From positions 91,025,602-91,089,601 of the forward strand of contig OX421963.1 in NCBI GenBank assembly GCA_949128115.1: DNA of 64,000 bases. Direction: 5' to 3'. Source of the DNA: Anaspis maculata. Its lineage: Eukaryota; Arthropoda; Insecta; Coleoptera; Scraptiidae. Under the pieces are notes generated by a model. That model had not been told where the DNA came from. It saw only the letters and a program-made list of their open reading frames with translations, and searched no databases. Both the position numbers and the translations under genes were made by a program. This document shows, piece by piece, positions 1 to 9,900 of the stretch. Numbering within the stretch: position 1 is the first letter of the stretch; each line of letters begins with the position of its first letter.

Positions 1-221
1 CTGGATTTTTCGCATCAATAAGTTATAAGATTTATATATTATCAATCAGCAATAAGATTCAATTATCATAATGTGAGATATTCATATCTTCTCCTCCCCT
101 TCATTCCGCATATGCGCAGTTGAGACCCTCCTCAAAATGTGCTTGAAGGAACCATCTCTCCCTACTGCCGAAGATCAACGTGAAACTCTCAGTTCCATTT
201 TTGGTATATCCAGGGGAGATC

Positions 222-406
222 CTAATCTAAAGACAAAATGTTATGGATACAACGTAAATGTTTCATCAGGGGACTTTTGGTTTTGAACCCTCTATTACAG
301 ATGGGACAAAAAAACGACGGTCCTTTTCCGCACTCGAAGCGCACGTGGTCGTTTAGGTGCTTCTTTCGCTTGTATGATTTGAAGCAGTTGGGGCACTTGA
401 CCCTGT
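222..406 (-). CDS. lola: lola-type alternative 3' terminal exon 1 (C2HC + C2H2 finger pair)
   Basis: Leftmost zinc-finger exon seen and therefore the most 3' on the minus-strand transcript. A TTTTTCAG acceptor ends at 407. The exon gives 61 residues: finger 1 C5, C8, H21, C26; finger 2 C34, C37, H50, H55; linker CGKGPSFFC; tail NILSLD. In the fly family such exons give each isoform of a BTB transcription factor its own DNA-binding end. It is closest to exons 2-4 (KSYK-x-KKHLN in finger 1, GFKTKSPL in finger 2). No AATAAA is visible between 222 and the window edge, so the poly(A) site may lie outside or be non-canonical. The gene assignment is inferred from the whole array. Confidence 0.88.
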
Positions 407-764
407 CTGAAAAACAATTATTATATAGGCAGATGGAAAATAACTTATGGCGGTGGATGAAATAATAAATCGTTAGAAATGAAATAGAATATAGTATATT
501 CAAGATAGATTATTCAAAAAACTGAGTGGAAGAAACAAAAAAATTGGAAAAAACAAAACTGGGTTCGCATTAGAAACAACAAAGTGGAGTTTTGTAATTT
601 TATTTCAAAGTTTTCAACATTTGGATTTACGAATAGATCACATAAATGAATGGAAATTCGATTCCGAGACAGCTACAATTGGTTTTTGGTATGGAAAAAG
701 TTGGCACGACCAGAGTTCTTCAGAATCCAATAATATAATTGGTTGAATGAGAAAAAAGGTGTTT
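407..764. other. Intron between exons 2 and 1, left part
   Basis: AT-rich sequence with no finger motif, long frame or clear repeat. It runs from the exon 1 acceptor to the start of the dispersed repeat. Confidence 0.5.
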
Positions 765-1070
765 ATAATCTACTCTTTGCTGGAATCATCCAGATAGGGC
801 TGAAATGAGCCGAAAATTTGCATGCAAGTATAATAAAGTGCGCTGAACAAAATACTGGAAATCCAATTTTTTTCTGTATTTGCATCATACGCTTTTCCAA
901 ATTTTGGAAAAAAAATCGATTGCATAGGTACGTTACGTAACTTTATATAGCTGTACTTGGCGACGGCGGCTGTTATCGCCGTAGCACAGTGGTTGACACG
1001 TTGGCATAGTAAACTGATCGTCGATTGGATGTTCACAGGAAAAGTGGGCATTAGATCTTTTCCTTTGAAA
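765..1070 (+). repeat. Dispersed repeat A-B, copy 1 (tRNA-like A box)
   Basis: Related to about 3,595-3,720 (part B only) and, on the opposite strand, to about 59,575-59,690 (B) and 60,680-60,860 (A). The B part contains TAGCACAGTGG, which fits the RNA polymerase III A-box pattern TRGYNNARNGG. No good B box follows. Probably a non-autonomous element with a tRNA-related head; the class is not certain. Confidence 0.5.
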
Positions 1071-1215
1071 AGGCCATGACGCGCACATGGAAAAATTTGT
1101 GAATTTCAGTGAGACGTTCGGGACACCTTAGTGAGCTTGTGTGCAAAAATTCAGCTCCTCTCCAATTTTTCGAATTCCTGGGCTACAAGAGATCATGAAA
1201 TGGAACAGCTGATGA

Positions 1216-1400
1216 TCAATATTGACAGAAGATGTTGTGCATGTTGCGCAAATGGTGAGTCAGATTGCTTTTCATCTTGAATCCTCTATGACAGACGTGA
1301 CAGAAGAACGTCGGCGGTTTACCGCACTCGAACCGCAAATGATCGTTCAGGTGCTTTTTCCACTTGTACGACTTGTTACACTTGGGGCACGTCACTCTCT
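1216..1400 (-). CDS. lola: lola-type alternative 3' terminal exon 2 (finger pair)
   Basis: Acceptor TGTGTTTCAG, then 61 residues starting E-RVTCPKC. Finger 1 uses C5, C8, H21, C26 and finger 2 uses C34, C37, H50, H55. Finger 1 differs from that of exon 3 at one residue (HLNDH versus HLNEH), while finger 2 is more diverged (GFKMKSNLTHH versus GFKTKSPLNHH). About 100 bp of intron upstream of the acceptor also matches exon 3's intron, so the two arose by tandem duplication. No AATAAA is seen within 200 bp downstream, where a dispersed repeat (765-1070) sits; the insertion may have displaced the original poly(A) signal. Confidence 0.9.
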
Positions 1401-1639
1401 CTGAAACACAAAAATTATTCATTGGCCAATTATCGACAAACTAGACAGTGATCTGTGGATGAAACATATGAACTGAGATAACATAATAGCCACCCGCTGA
1501 CATAGAACAGCTTGCATGATGAAAAAATCAAAATTAGGAATAGGACTCACCGGATATACTAGTCTTGTTTTTGCATCGTTTTATTTGTGACAATGTGAGG
1601 AAAGTAAAAAATATACCTACTTTGAACGGAATAAATGGT

Positions 1640-1885
1640 ATCTGGAGATAAGATAGCCGACATCACATACTTGGAAGAAACATACCAGGAATAAATATAG
1701 AGCAAAAAAAAACAGCCAAGCAACAACATACCCGGCAATAACATACCAGGAAAAAAACATACCCAGAATAAACATATACCGGAAAAACGTACCCGAACAA
1801 AAACATACCCAGCAATAACATACCAGCCCACATACCAGGAAATAAAATATCCGGAGAAAAAATAGTGGTCGAAAACATAGCCTTA
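1640..1885. repeat. Minisatellite of AACATACC-type units, left arm
   Basis: Irregular tandem units of about 15-20 bp built on AACATACC(A/C)G plus A-rich spacers. The same motif occurs in opposite orientation at about 2,640-2,780, so the copia remnant is bracketed by inverted arms. Confidence 0.6.
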
Positions 1886-1912
1886 CCAAGATAATGTTTT
1901 ATAAAGATTGAG

Positions 1913-2620
1913 TTAATCTGATAATCTTCTGTCTCGTGAGATTTGGACTTTTCTTTCGTTTAGGAACCACACTCTGAATCCCTTGCATTCTTCAGAGTAT
2001 CCCAGAAAGACGCCCTCTTTCGAGCGTGAGTCGAATTTTCCTCGGTTCGGTTGTCGGTTGAGACAGAAAACGCGACATACAAATTCACGGAAAAAGCTCA
2101 TGTCGGGTTTCTCCCCGGTTCACATTTCGAAACGTGTTTTACCATTCAGACTTCTGGAAGGGCATCGATTCCGGATATAATTTGCCGTATTTACCGCTTC
2201 GGCCCAAAAGACAGGTGGTAGACATGTCCATGTCCAGCAGAGTTCGATTTTTTCTTTCCGCGACGCCATTCTGCTCAGGATTCCAAGGAATCGTCAAACG
2301 TCGGGTGATACCGTGTTTCTTCAAGTATTCATCGAACTCGCGACTGGTGTATTCTGTTCCGTTGTTGGATTGAAAACATTTCACTCTCTTGCCGTGTTGA
2401 CTTTCGATCCAGGCAATGAATTCTTTCGTAACTTCAAACACGTCCGATTTCGATTTCAAGAAGCGTACGGCGCATCATCTCGAACGATCGTCAATAAACT
2501 TGACGAAGTACGGCGCCTTTTTCAAGGATTCAACGCGCATCGGTCCACACACGTCAGAATGTGTCAGTTCCAATAGTTCGCCACTTACTCTGTTGGACCG
2601 TCTCGGGAAAGGAGTACGCA
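1913..2620 (-). pseudogene. Decayed Ty1/copia retrotransposon integrase fragment
   Basis: Three minus-strand frames in succession carry copia Pol features: THSDVCGPM (integrase start, first acidic residue), then FQSNNGTEY followed by PEQNGVAERKNRTLL, then GVFLGYSEECKGFRVW downstream of the core. The pieces are in different frames, so there are frameshifts. The second catalytic aspartate of the DD35E triad appears as asparagine (S-N-N-G, where family members have S-D-N-G). No LTRs, protease or reverse transcriptase are seen. This is a non-functional remnant in the intron between exons 3 and 2. Confidence 0.85.
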
Positions 2621-2639
2621 TTATCTTCCTCTGGAGACA

Positions 2640-2785
2640 TATGTATGTCCAGCCATGTTTTCTTCGGTCTATGCTTTTTCTGGGTATGTTTGCTCTTGGT
2701 AATTTTTTTCCGGTATGTTTCTGTCCAACTATGTTTTTTCTGGGCATGTTTTCTCCGTCTATGTTATGTCGGCTATGTTATTTCC
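2640..2785. repeat. Minisatellite of AACATACC-type units, right (inverted) arm
   Basis: Reads GGTATGTT/CTATGTT on the plus strand, the reverse complement of the units at 1,640-1,885. It overlaps the upstream end of the copia-derived frame. Confidence 0.55.
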
Positions 2786-2873
2786 GGGATTCGGAATAAA
2801 TAACTTTCGTAATAATTAATAGATCAATTTTATTGGAAAAGAAAACATGGATTATCAAGATTCATTGGCGATC

Positions 2874-3055
2874 CTAGACATTGTGAATATTGTGGATGGA
2901 ACGCAAGTGGTGATTTAGTGGACTTTTTGTCTTGAATCCCCTTTGACAGATGTAACAGAAGAACGTCGGCGGTTTACCGCACTCGAACCGCAAGTGTTCG
3001 TTCAGGTGCTTCTTCCACTTGTACGACTTGTTACACTTGGGGCACGTTACTCTCT
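2874..3055 (-). CDS. lola: lola-type alternative 3' terminal exon 3 (finger pair)
   Basis: Sixty residues after a TGTGTTTCAG acceptor. Finger 1 C5, C8, H21, C26; finger 2 C34, C37, H50, H55; the frame ends HNIHNV. An AATAAA (2829-2834 on the complement) lies 40 bp past the stop. The downstream sequence around the signal matches that of exon 4 and the upstream intron matches that of exon 2, so exons 2-4 are a three-copy tandem series. The gap to exon 2 is enlarged by copia-derived sequence at about 1,560-2,800. Confidence 0.91.
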
Positions 3056-3297
3056 CTGAAACACAAAAATTATTCATTGGTCAATCATCGATGAAGTAGA
3101 CGATCATCTGTGGATGATAAGTATGAACTGACTGAACTGAGATAACAAAACAGCCATCTATTGGCAATGAACAGCTTGATGAAAAAATCAAAATTGGGAA
3201 CAGGACAGAATACCAATATCATTTATTGTACCGTTGATAAACGTAAACAGCTTCCATAATTGATCAACTTTATTGCAAAAGAAAACTTGATCTACAT

Positions 3298-3491
3298 TTA
3301 TTGGCGACTGTAGACGTTGTGAATATTGTGGATGGAACGCAAGTGGTGGTTCAGTGGACTTTTCGTCTTGAATCCTCTCTGACAGATGAAACAAAAGAAC
3401 GTCGGAGATTTACCGCACTCGTACCGCAAATGAATGTTTAGGTGCTTCTTCCATTTGTACGACTTGGAGCAATTGGGACAAGTCACTCTTT
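3298..3491 (-). CDS. lola: lola-type alternative 3' terminal exon 4 (finger pair)
   Basis: Acceptor TTTCAG ends at 3492 and the exon encodes 64 residues starting E-RVTCPNC. Finger 1 C5, C8, H21, C26; finger 2 C34, C37, H50, H55. The finger 2 run from GFKTKSPL through SIHNIHNV is identical to exon 3, while finger 1 differs at several positions (NIHLRYECGKSP here). The C-terminus is extended by YSRQ compared with exon 3. AATAAA lies at 3269-3274 on the complement, 25 bp after the stop. Confidence 0.91.
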
Positions 3492-3594
3492 CTGAAAGAC
3501 AAATTGTTCAGTGAATAAAGAAATTTTCAGTCTTAAAGATAGGATTGAACCAAAAAAAAAAAAAATGGAAGAAAGATCGAAAATGATTCCAAGA

Positions 3595-3720
3595 AACAAC
3601 CGGTTGGATAGGTACGTATAACGTAACTTCATATAGGTGTATTCGGCGGCTGTCATCACTGTAGCACAATGGTTGACACGTTCGCATAGTAAGTTGTTGA
3701 ACGTTGCAGGTAGCCGTTCG
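3595..3720 (+). repeat. Dispersed repeat A-B, copy 2 (B part)
   Basis: Shares GGTTGGATAGGTACGT and the A-box-like GTAGCACAATGGTTGACACG with copy 1 (906-1,040) and, reversed, with 59,575-59,690. It lies in the intron upstream of exon 4. Confidence 0.55.
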
Positions 3721-3868
3721 TTCCGCATTAGGATGAATTTTCTCCCTATAAATTTCCATTCAATTACTTTGAGCAAGAAAATGAAGGCCCAGTAAGATCT
3801 GCTCAAAATCTACTTTATTGCACAGCAAAAACGCAACAAATGCGCTCCGTCAAAGCACACTATCACAT

Positions 3869-4047
3869 TCACATCATGGCGTTGTGCACTCGCCGCAGGT
3901 GATTATTGAGCGGGCTTTTCGTCTTGAATCCTCTCTGGCAGATGTGACAAAAGAAAGTCGGCGGTTTTCCGCACTCGAAGCGCAAGTGGGCTCTGAGGTG
4001 GCAGTTTTGTTTGTACGTTTTGGAGCACTTGGGGCACTCGAAGCGAC
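3869..4047 (-). CDS. lola: lola-type alternative 3' terminal exon 5 (finger pair)
   Basis: Fifty-nine residues beginning G-RFECPKC after a CAG acceptor. Finger 1 is CPKCSKTYKQNCHLRAHLRFEC, given here as C5, C8, H21, C26, and carries an additional cysteine at position 16. Finger 2 is nearly that of exons 3 and 4 (HICQRGFKTKSPLNNH). AATAAA is at 3814-3819 on the complement, 50 bp downstream. This is the outer member of the exon 1-5 subfamily; its first finger has diverged most while the second has stayed close. Confidence 0.9.
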
Positions 4048-4299
4048 CTGAAAACGAAAGCAATCAGTACGACGATTTTTCGATTTTTTGTAAAAAACAT
4101 AAACCCCAGTGCAATGATGAGCTCCCGAGAGGCGAAACGCTGAGGTGAACCGCAGCCGGATTGCAAAGCATCCAACGCTTTTCAACGATGAAAGTTGGCG
4201 AGACTGGAATACAGTCAAAAAGTCATTTGAATCTGGAATTATTTTTCATTGAAAAAAAAAACAGCTAACTCGTAGGTATCATGTCATTTTTTTAACAAT

Positions 4300-4555
4300 C
4301 ATATTTTCTGGCCTCAAAAGCTAATGGCGTCAAAATTATGGATTATTCGAAAACAGAAATTCTCGAGGGAGTTTTCAGAAATCTTGTAAATATTTGGATA
4401 CATCTCACAGAAATCTTTGAAAATCCTTGAAAATTCATCAAAAATCTCGTAATGTTCCAAAGTCTCTAGAAATCTCATACAAATCTTCTAAAATTCCCAG
4501 ATATCCCGCAGAAATTTTGAGAAATGTATAGAAATTTTTGGGAATCCTGGTGGGG
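4300..4555 (+). repeat. Short copy of AGAAATC-type degenerate array
   Basis: The leader (TTTCTGGCCTCAAAAGC) and the following AGAAATCTT/CCTAGAAAT units match the beginning of the large array at 18,490. Same family and orientation, truncated after about 250 bp. Confidence 0.65.
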
Positions 4556-4735
4556 AGTAAACTTTATTCAACGAAAAAAAAAAAAGAGCTGGAATGCCAA
4601 GGAAATGTGAATGTGTGAATTGTTGACTGGACAAATAAAACCAACACAATCTTTGTGACTGTTTTTTCTTTTTCTACAACCATGGTAACGAAATCTACAT
4701 TTCTGCATACAGCAGTCACTGGGCAGGTACTGCGT

Positions 4736-4911
4736 CTATTTCGGCTTGTGTGTTTTCAGGTGCGACGTCAAAGTGCTCCGCCTGTGGAACCCTGTGTTGC
4801 ACAAATCGCAAAAGAAAGTGGGCGGTTTGCCGCACGTCCAGCGCAAGTGACTCATCAGATTGAACTTCTGCTTGTACGAGCTGTCGCACTGGTGGCACTT
4901 GTAGGGCCGTT
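4736..4911 (-). CDS. lola: lola-type alternative 3' terminal exon 6 (finger pair)
   Basis: Fifty-eight residues beginning E-RPYKCHQC after a CTTTTTCAG acceptor. Finger 1 is C2HC (C6, C9, H22, C27) and is followed by the family linker CGKPPTFFC. Finger 2 ends in H-x3-H (SHLKTH) instead of the H-x4-H of exons 1-5. An AATAAA at 4563-4568 on the complement is 168 bp downstream, beside a short piece of AGAAATC-type array. After this exon the next one is more than 10 kb away because of the 116-bp satellite block. Confidence 0.9.
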
Positions 4912-4914
4912 CTG

Positions 4915-5217
4915 AAAAAGAAAAGCAATCCTGAAACAAAAATTCGCACAGAAAATCCAACGAGCTGAAGAAAAGTCAACGGATAATACGACTAATGTAC
5001 TTATCACTACGTTATGACAAAGCAAAAAATGTGTCCTTGGTCATGCTTGGTACTGGGATACCCCGTAGAGAGAGAAAGGAAGAAGGAAGTTGCTGTTTGA
5101 GGTTCAGGCACTACGAGGTTCCAGGCTTTCAGAGGTCTCAAGAAGGCGGTTAGAGTAACCCCACCCGGAGACGTTTCGTCATTTTGCCAGGTGTCGTATC
5201 TCACAGAACGTCGCGGC
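4915..5217. other. Unassigned intronic sequence
   Basis: I see no exon, repeat or recognisable element here. Confidence 0.4.
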
Positions 5218-5455
5218 GTGAAAGTTGAAAAAAGGAACAGAGAATGACAGAGGAGGGGGAAATAGTAGTGAAAAGAATCAGAAAAGCAGAGAAAATTTGA
5301 AGGGAGAGAAATGGAAGCAAGGAGAGGACTAGAAGAGCAGAAATGACTAGAAAAGAGAAGAACATTGGAAAAGAACAGAAAACTGGTTTGAAAAGAAAGA
5401 ACTAGAAAATGGGAAAGAGCTCGAAGAAGAAAGAGAACCAGAAAAGAAGAGACGC
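5218..5455. repeat. Polypurine (GA-rich) tract
   Basis: About 240 bp almost free of pyrimidines on the plus strand (AGAAAAG, GAGGGGGAAA and similar). It immediately precedes the integrase remnant. Low-complexity; mirror-repeat or triplex-prone character is plausible. Confidence 0.7.
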
Positions 5456-5457
5456 TA

Positions 5458-5800
5458 GTCAGCCTTGGGAAGTCATCTACATGGATATCGTCGGTCCGCT
5501 ACCAAAACCGACATTCGCTAATCTCATATCCTTTCTGTATTGAACCACACCCGATTTTGCTTTTTCTTTCCACTCCGACGGATCGCGGCCGGTAATATCA
5601 ACCGCTTGCTACAGGATGAAGTCTTTCTGCTGTTCAGTGTACCATGCGTCATGGTCTGTGACAACGGTAAGCAATTTGTGAGCCGTGACTGGCTCAAGAG
5701 TATCATGTCACAATTTCTCACACGGCCGTACACCATCCTCAGCAACATGGTCGAGCGACACCATAAGACTCTGGTTCACACCAGGAGGGTGAGCCAGTCT
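5458..5800 (+). pseudogene. Broken LTR-retrotransposon integrase core (Ty3/gypsy-like)
   Basis: Plus-strand translation gives PWEVIYMDIVGPLP, then, after a stop and frame change, PCVMVCDNGKQFVSRDW and MVERHHKTLVHTRR. These match the order of integrase core motifs (first D in MDIVGP, second D in CDNG, E in ERHHKTL). The intervening part is frameshifted and no other Pol domain is present. Assignment to Ty3/gypsy rather than BEL/Pao is tentative. Confidence 0.7.
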
Positions 5801-6150
5801 TGCCGCGGGACGAACTTTTTCGACTAAGGAAGAAGATACGGTAATCTTTCGAGTAAGGAAACGGCAGTACGACTTGCGTCGCCGATCGGGGCGATTCTAG
5901 CCTGGGGATCGAGTTTGGTGTAGTAACTTTGTCCAATCCAGTGCAGGCCAGTATTCATCTGCCAAGCCAAAGATGCTCTGGGGAAGAGCTTGGTCTTGAG
6001 CTGATGCTCCTCGCCATCCCAGTTTCAACAAACGTGGTGCAGCTCCTCCGTAACAAATTACCTAGGGTTCGATACTGCCGAACCCTTACCACCTCACGGT
6101 TGAACCCCTGGTTCCGCGCAGTTCCTTGGTATTTTTTTGTGTGTGTCGAC
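5801..6150. other. Unassigned sequence with a small hairpin
   Basis: No coding signal. A 7-bp stem GGGTTCG/CGAACCC lies at 6,065-6,085. Confidence 0.4.
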
Positions 6151-6556
6151 TCTAGGAAACGGCCAGTGAAAGTGCGAAGAGGTCGTTTAGGTTAGAGTTA
6201 AACTGTCAAAAGTGCCAGTCGGTAGAGTCTTATACGTCAAGTGAGCGACGGAGAGCGGCTTACCGATTAGAAAATAGCCAGGGATAGTGCGGAGAGGTCG
6301 TCTGAGTTTACGTAATGCTAACAATAGTGATAGACGATGAGGTCTTGTGAGTAAAACTGTGCGACGGAGAGCACCTTGCTCATTAGAAAATGGCGAAGAA
6401 TTATGCGTAGAGGTCGTTTGGACTGACGTGGAGCTGACAATAGAGACAATCAGTGAGGTCTTGCAAGTGAAATTTGGCGACGGATAGCAATTTGCCCGTT
6501 AGAAAATGACCAAGAATAGTGTAAAGAGGTCGACTGGTTCCACGTCGAGTTGGCAA
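6150..6556 (-). repeat. 116-bp satellite, inverted arm (about 3.5 diverged units)
   Basis: Reverse complement of the main array's unit: GAGCGACGGAGAGC, AGAGGTCGTTTGG and GTCTTGCAAGTGAAAT recur at ~115-bp spacing. It is more diverged than the main array. It faces the array across about 400 bp of non-satellite DNA. Confidence 0.8.
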
Positions 6557-6959
6557 TTACTTGACGTCGGCATATCAGATACTCTCACGCAATCCCACGT
6601 TATTCTACGTCATTTCAAGAAATCTCACAGTATAATTTCTCAAAATTTTATGCCAGCTTGTGTTATCCAATGCATCATCCGAAACCATCTCACGTTATCT
6701 CATTCCTTCTCACGTTTTCTAATAGAACTTCGGCGTGACAATAGCTACAAAATTACTGAACCTATCTCATGCTACTTCATATCAACACCTTTACTCCTTC
6801 ATCATCAGCCACAATCCAGCAAAATTTCACCTTCTTTTATTTCATACGACGATACCTTGAGCCTTTCCCATTCATAATTAGGTGATTATCATTGTTGCCG
6901 GTTTCAAGTAAACCCAAACGATCTCTCCGCCTTGTCCCTGCCCATTTTCAAATCAACGC

Positions 6960-9900
6960 GCCACTCTCGCCGTCCAGTTTTATTGGTAAGACCTTACCGA
7001 CTGTCACTGTGATCAGCTTTACGTGAGTTAAAACGACCTCCACCCACTATCCCAGGCCGTTTTCTGGCCGGCAAGTCGCTCTCCGTCGCACACCCCAAAG
7101 CATATGACCAACGACTGCCACTGTTGCCAGCTTCACTTCACACCACCTCTGGTCAATTTTTAACGGGCAAGCTTCTCTCCGTCGCCCAATTTCACTTGCA
7201 AGACTTCACCAACTGTCTCTATTGCCAGCTCTACGTGAGTCCAAACGACCTCTCACACTATCCCTAGTCATTTTCTAACCGGCAAACTGCTCTCCGTCGC
7301 CCAATTTTACTTGCAAGACTTTGCTAACTCTCTCTATTGCCAGCTCTACGTGAGTCCAGACGACCTCTTCACACAATTCCAGGTCATTTTTTTAACGGGC
7401 AAGCTTCTCTCCGTCGCTCAATTTCACTTGCAAGACTCCACCAACTGTCTTATTGCCAGCTCTACGTGAGTCCAAACGACCTCTTCACGCTATCCCTGGT
7501 CATTTTCTAACCGGCAAACTGACCTCTGTCGCCCAACTTCACTTGCAAGACCTCACCGACTGTCTCTGTTGTCAGCTCTGCGTGAGCCCAAATGACCTCT
7601 TCACCATATTCCAGGAAATTTTTTAACAGGCAAGCTTCTCTCCGTCGCCCAATTTCACTTGCAAGACTTCACCAACTGACTCTATTGCTAGCTCCACGTG
7701 AGTCCAAACGACCTCTCCACACTATCCCTGGTCATTTTCTAACCAGCAAACTGCTCTCTGTCGCCCAATTTCACTTGCAAGACCTCACCGACTGTCTCTG
7801 TAGTCAGCTCCGCGTGAGCCCAAACGAGCTCTGTGCAATATCCTCCACCATTTTCCAATGAGCAAGTCTCTCTCCGTCGCACACCCCAAAGCATAATATG
7901 ATCCCACCAACTGCCACTGTTGCCAGCTTCACTTCACACTACCCCTGGTCATTTTCTAACGGGCAAGCTTCTCTCCGTCGACTAATTTCACTTGCAAGAC
8001 TTCACCAACTGTCTCTATCGCCAGCTCAACGTAAGTTCAAAAAGCGATCTTTCCACACTATCCTTGGTCATTTTTCAACAGGCAAGCTTCTTTCCCTCGC
8101 CCAATTTCACTTGCAAGACTCCACCAACTGTCTCTATTGCCAGCTCTACGTGAGTCAAAACGACCTCTTCACACTATTCCTGGTTGTTTTTAAGGGGCAA
8201 GCTTCTCTCCGTCGCCCAATTTCACTTGCAAGACTTCACCAACTGTCTCTATTGACAGCTTCACGTGAGTCCAAATGACCTCTTTACACTATTCCCGGTC
8301 ATTTTTTCAAGGGCAAGCTTCTCTCCGTCGCCCAATTTCACTTGCAAGACTTTACCAACTGACTCTATTGCCAGTTCTCCGTGAGTTCAAACGACCTCTT
8401 CACACTATCCCTGGTCATTTTTCAACAGGCAAGCTTCTCTCCGTCGCCAAATTTCACTTGTAAGATTCCACCAACTGTCTCTATTGCCAGCTCTACGTGA
8501 GTCCAAACGACCTCTTCACACTATTCCTGGTCATTTTTTAACGGGCAAGTTTCTCTCCGTCGCCCAATTTTACTTGCAAGACTTCACCAAATGTCTCTAT
8601 AGCCAGCTCTACGTTAGTCAAACGACCCCTTCACGCTATCCCTGGTCATTTTCTGACCGGTAAACTGCTCTGTCACCCAACTTCATTTGCAAGACCTCAC
8701 CAATTGTTTGTATTGCCAGCTCTCCGTAAGTCTGAACAATCTCTTCACACTATCCCTGGTCATTTTTTAACAGGCAAGCTTCTCTCCGTCGCCCAATTTC
8801 ACTTGCAAGACTCCACCAACTGTTTCTATTGCCAGCTCTACGTGAGTGGAAACGACCTCTTCACACTATCCCCGGTCATTTTTCAACGGGCAAGCTTCTT
8901 TCTGTCGCCAAATTTCACTTGCAAGACTTCACCAGCTGTCTCTATTGACAACTCCACGTGAGTCCAAATGACCTCTTCACACTATTTCCGGTCATTTTTT
9001 CAAGGGCAAGCTCCTCTCCGTCGCCCGATTCCACTTGCAAGACTTCACCAACTGTCTCTATTGCCAGTTCTCCGTGAGTTCAAACGACCTCTTTACACTA
9101 TCCCTGGTCAGTTTTCAACGGGCAAGCTTCTCTCCGTCCCCCAGTTTCACTTGCAAGACTTCACCAACTATTGCTAGCTCTACGTGAGTCAAAACGACAT
9201 CTTGACACTATTCCTGGTCATTTTTCAACGGACAAGCTTCTCTCCGTCGCCCAATTTCACTTGCAAGACTTCACCAACTGTCTCTATTGCCAGCTCCACG
9301 TGAGTCCAAACGACCTCTTCACACTATTCCTGGTCATTTTTCAAGAGGCAAGCTTCGCTCCGTCGCCCGATTTCACTTGCAAGACTCCACCAACTGTCTT
9401 TATTGCCAGCTCCACGTGAGTCCAAACGACCTCTTTACACTATTCCTGGTCACTTTTTAACGGGCAAGCTTCTCGTTGTCGCCCAATTTCACTTGCAAGA
9501 CCTCACCGACTGTCTCTGTTATCAGCTCCGCGTCAGCCCAAATGACCTCTCTATACTATTCCTGGTCATTTTCAAACGGGCAAGCTTCTTTCCGTCGCCC
9601 AATTTCACTTGCAAGACTTCACCAACTGTCTCTATTGCCAGCTCCACTTGATTCCAAACGACCTCTTCACACTATTCCTGGTCATTTTGTTAACCGGCAA
9701 ACTGCTCTCCGTCGCCCAATTTCACTTGCAAGACTTCACCAACTGTCTCTATTGACAGCTTCACGTGAGTCCAAATGACCTTTTTACACTATTCCCGGTC
9801 ATTTTTTCAAGGGCAAGCTTCTCTCCGTCGCCCAATTTCACTTGCAAGACTTTACCAACTGACTCTATTGCCAGTTCTCCGTGAGTTCAAGCGACCTCTT

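Noticed and set aside
1559..1889. Minus-strand hydrophobic frames (FPGMLLPGMLLLG type) that could look like membrane segments
   Set aside because: Produced by the AACATACC minisatellite read in reverse; all phases give similar Phe/Leu/Gly/Val-rich strings.
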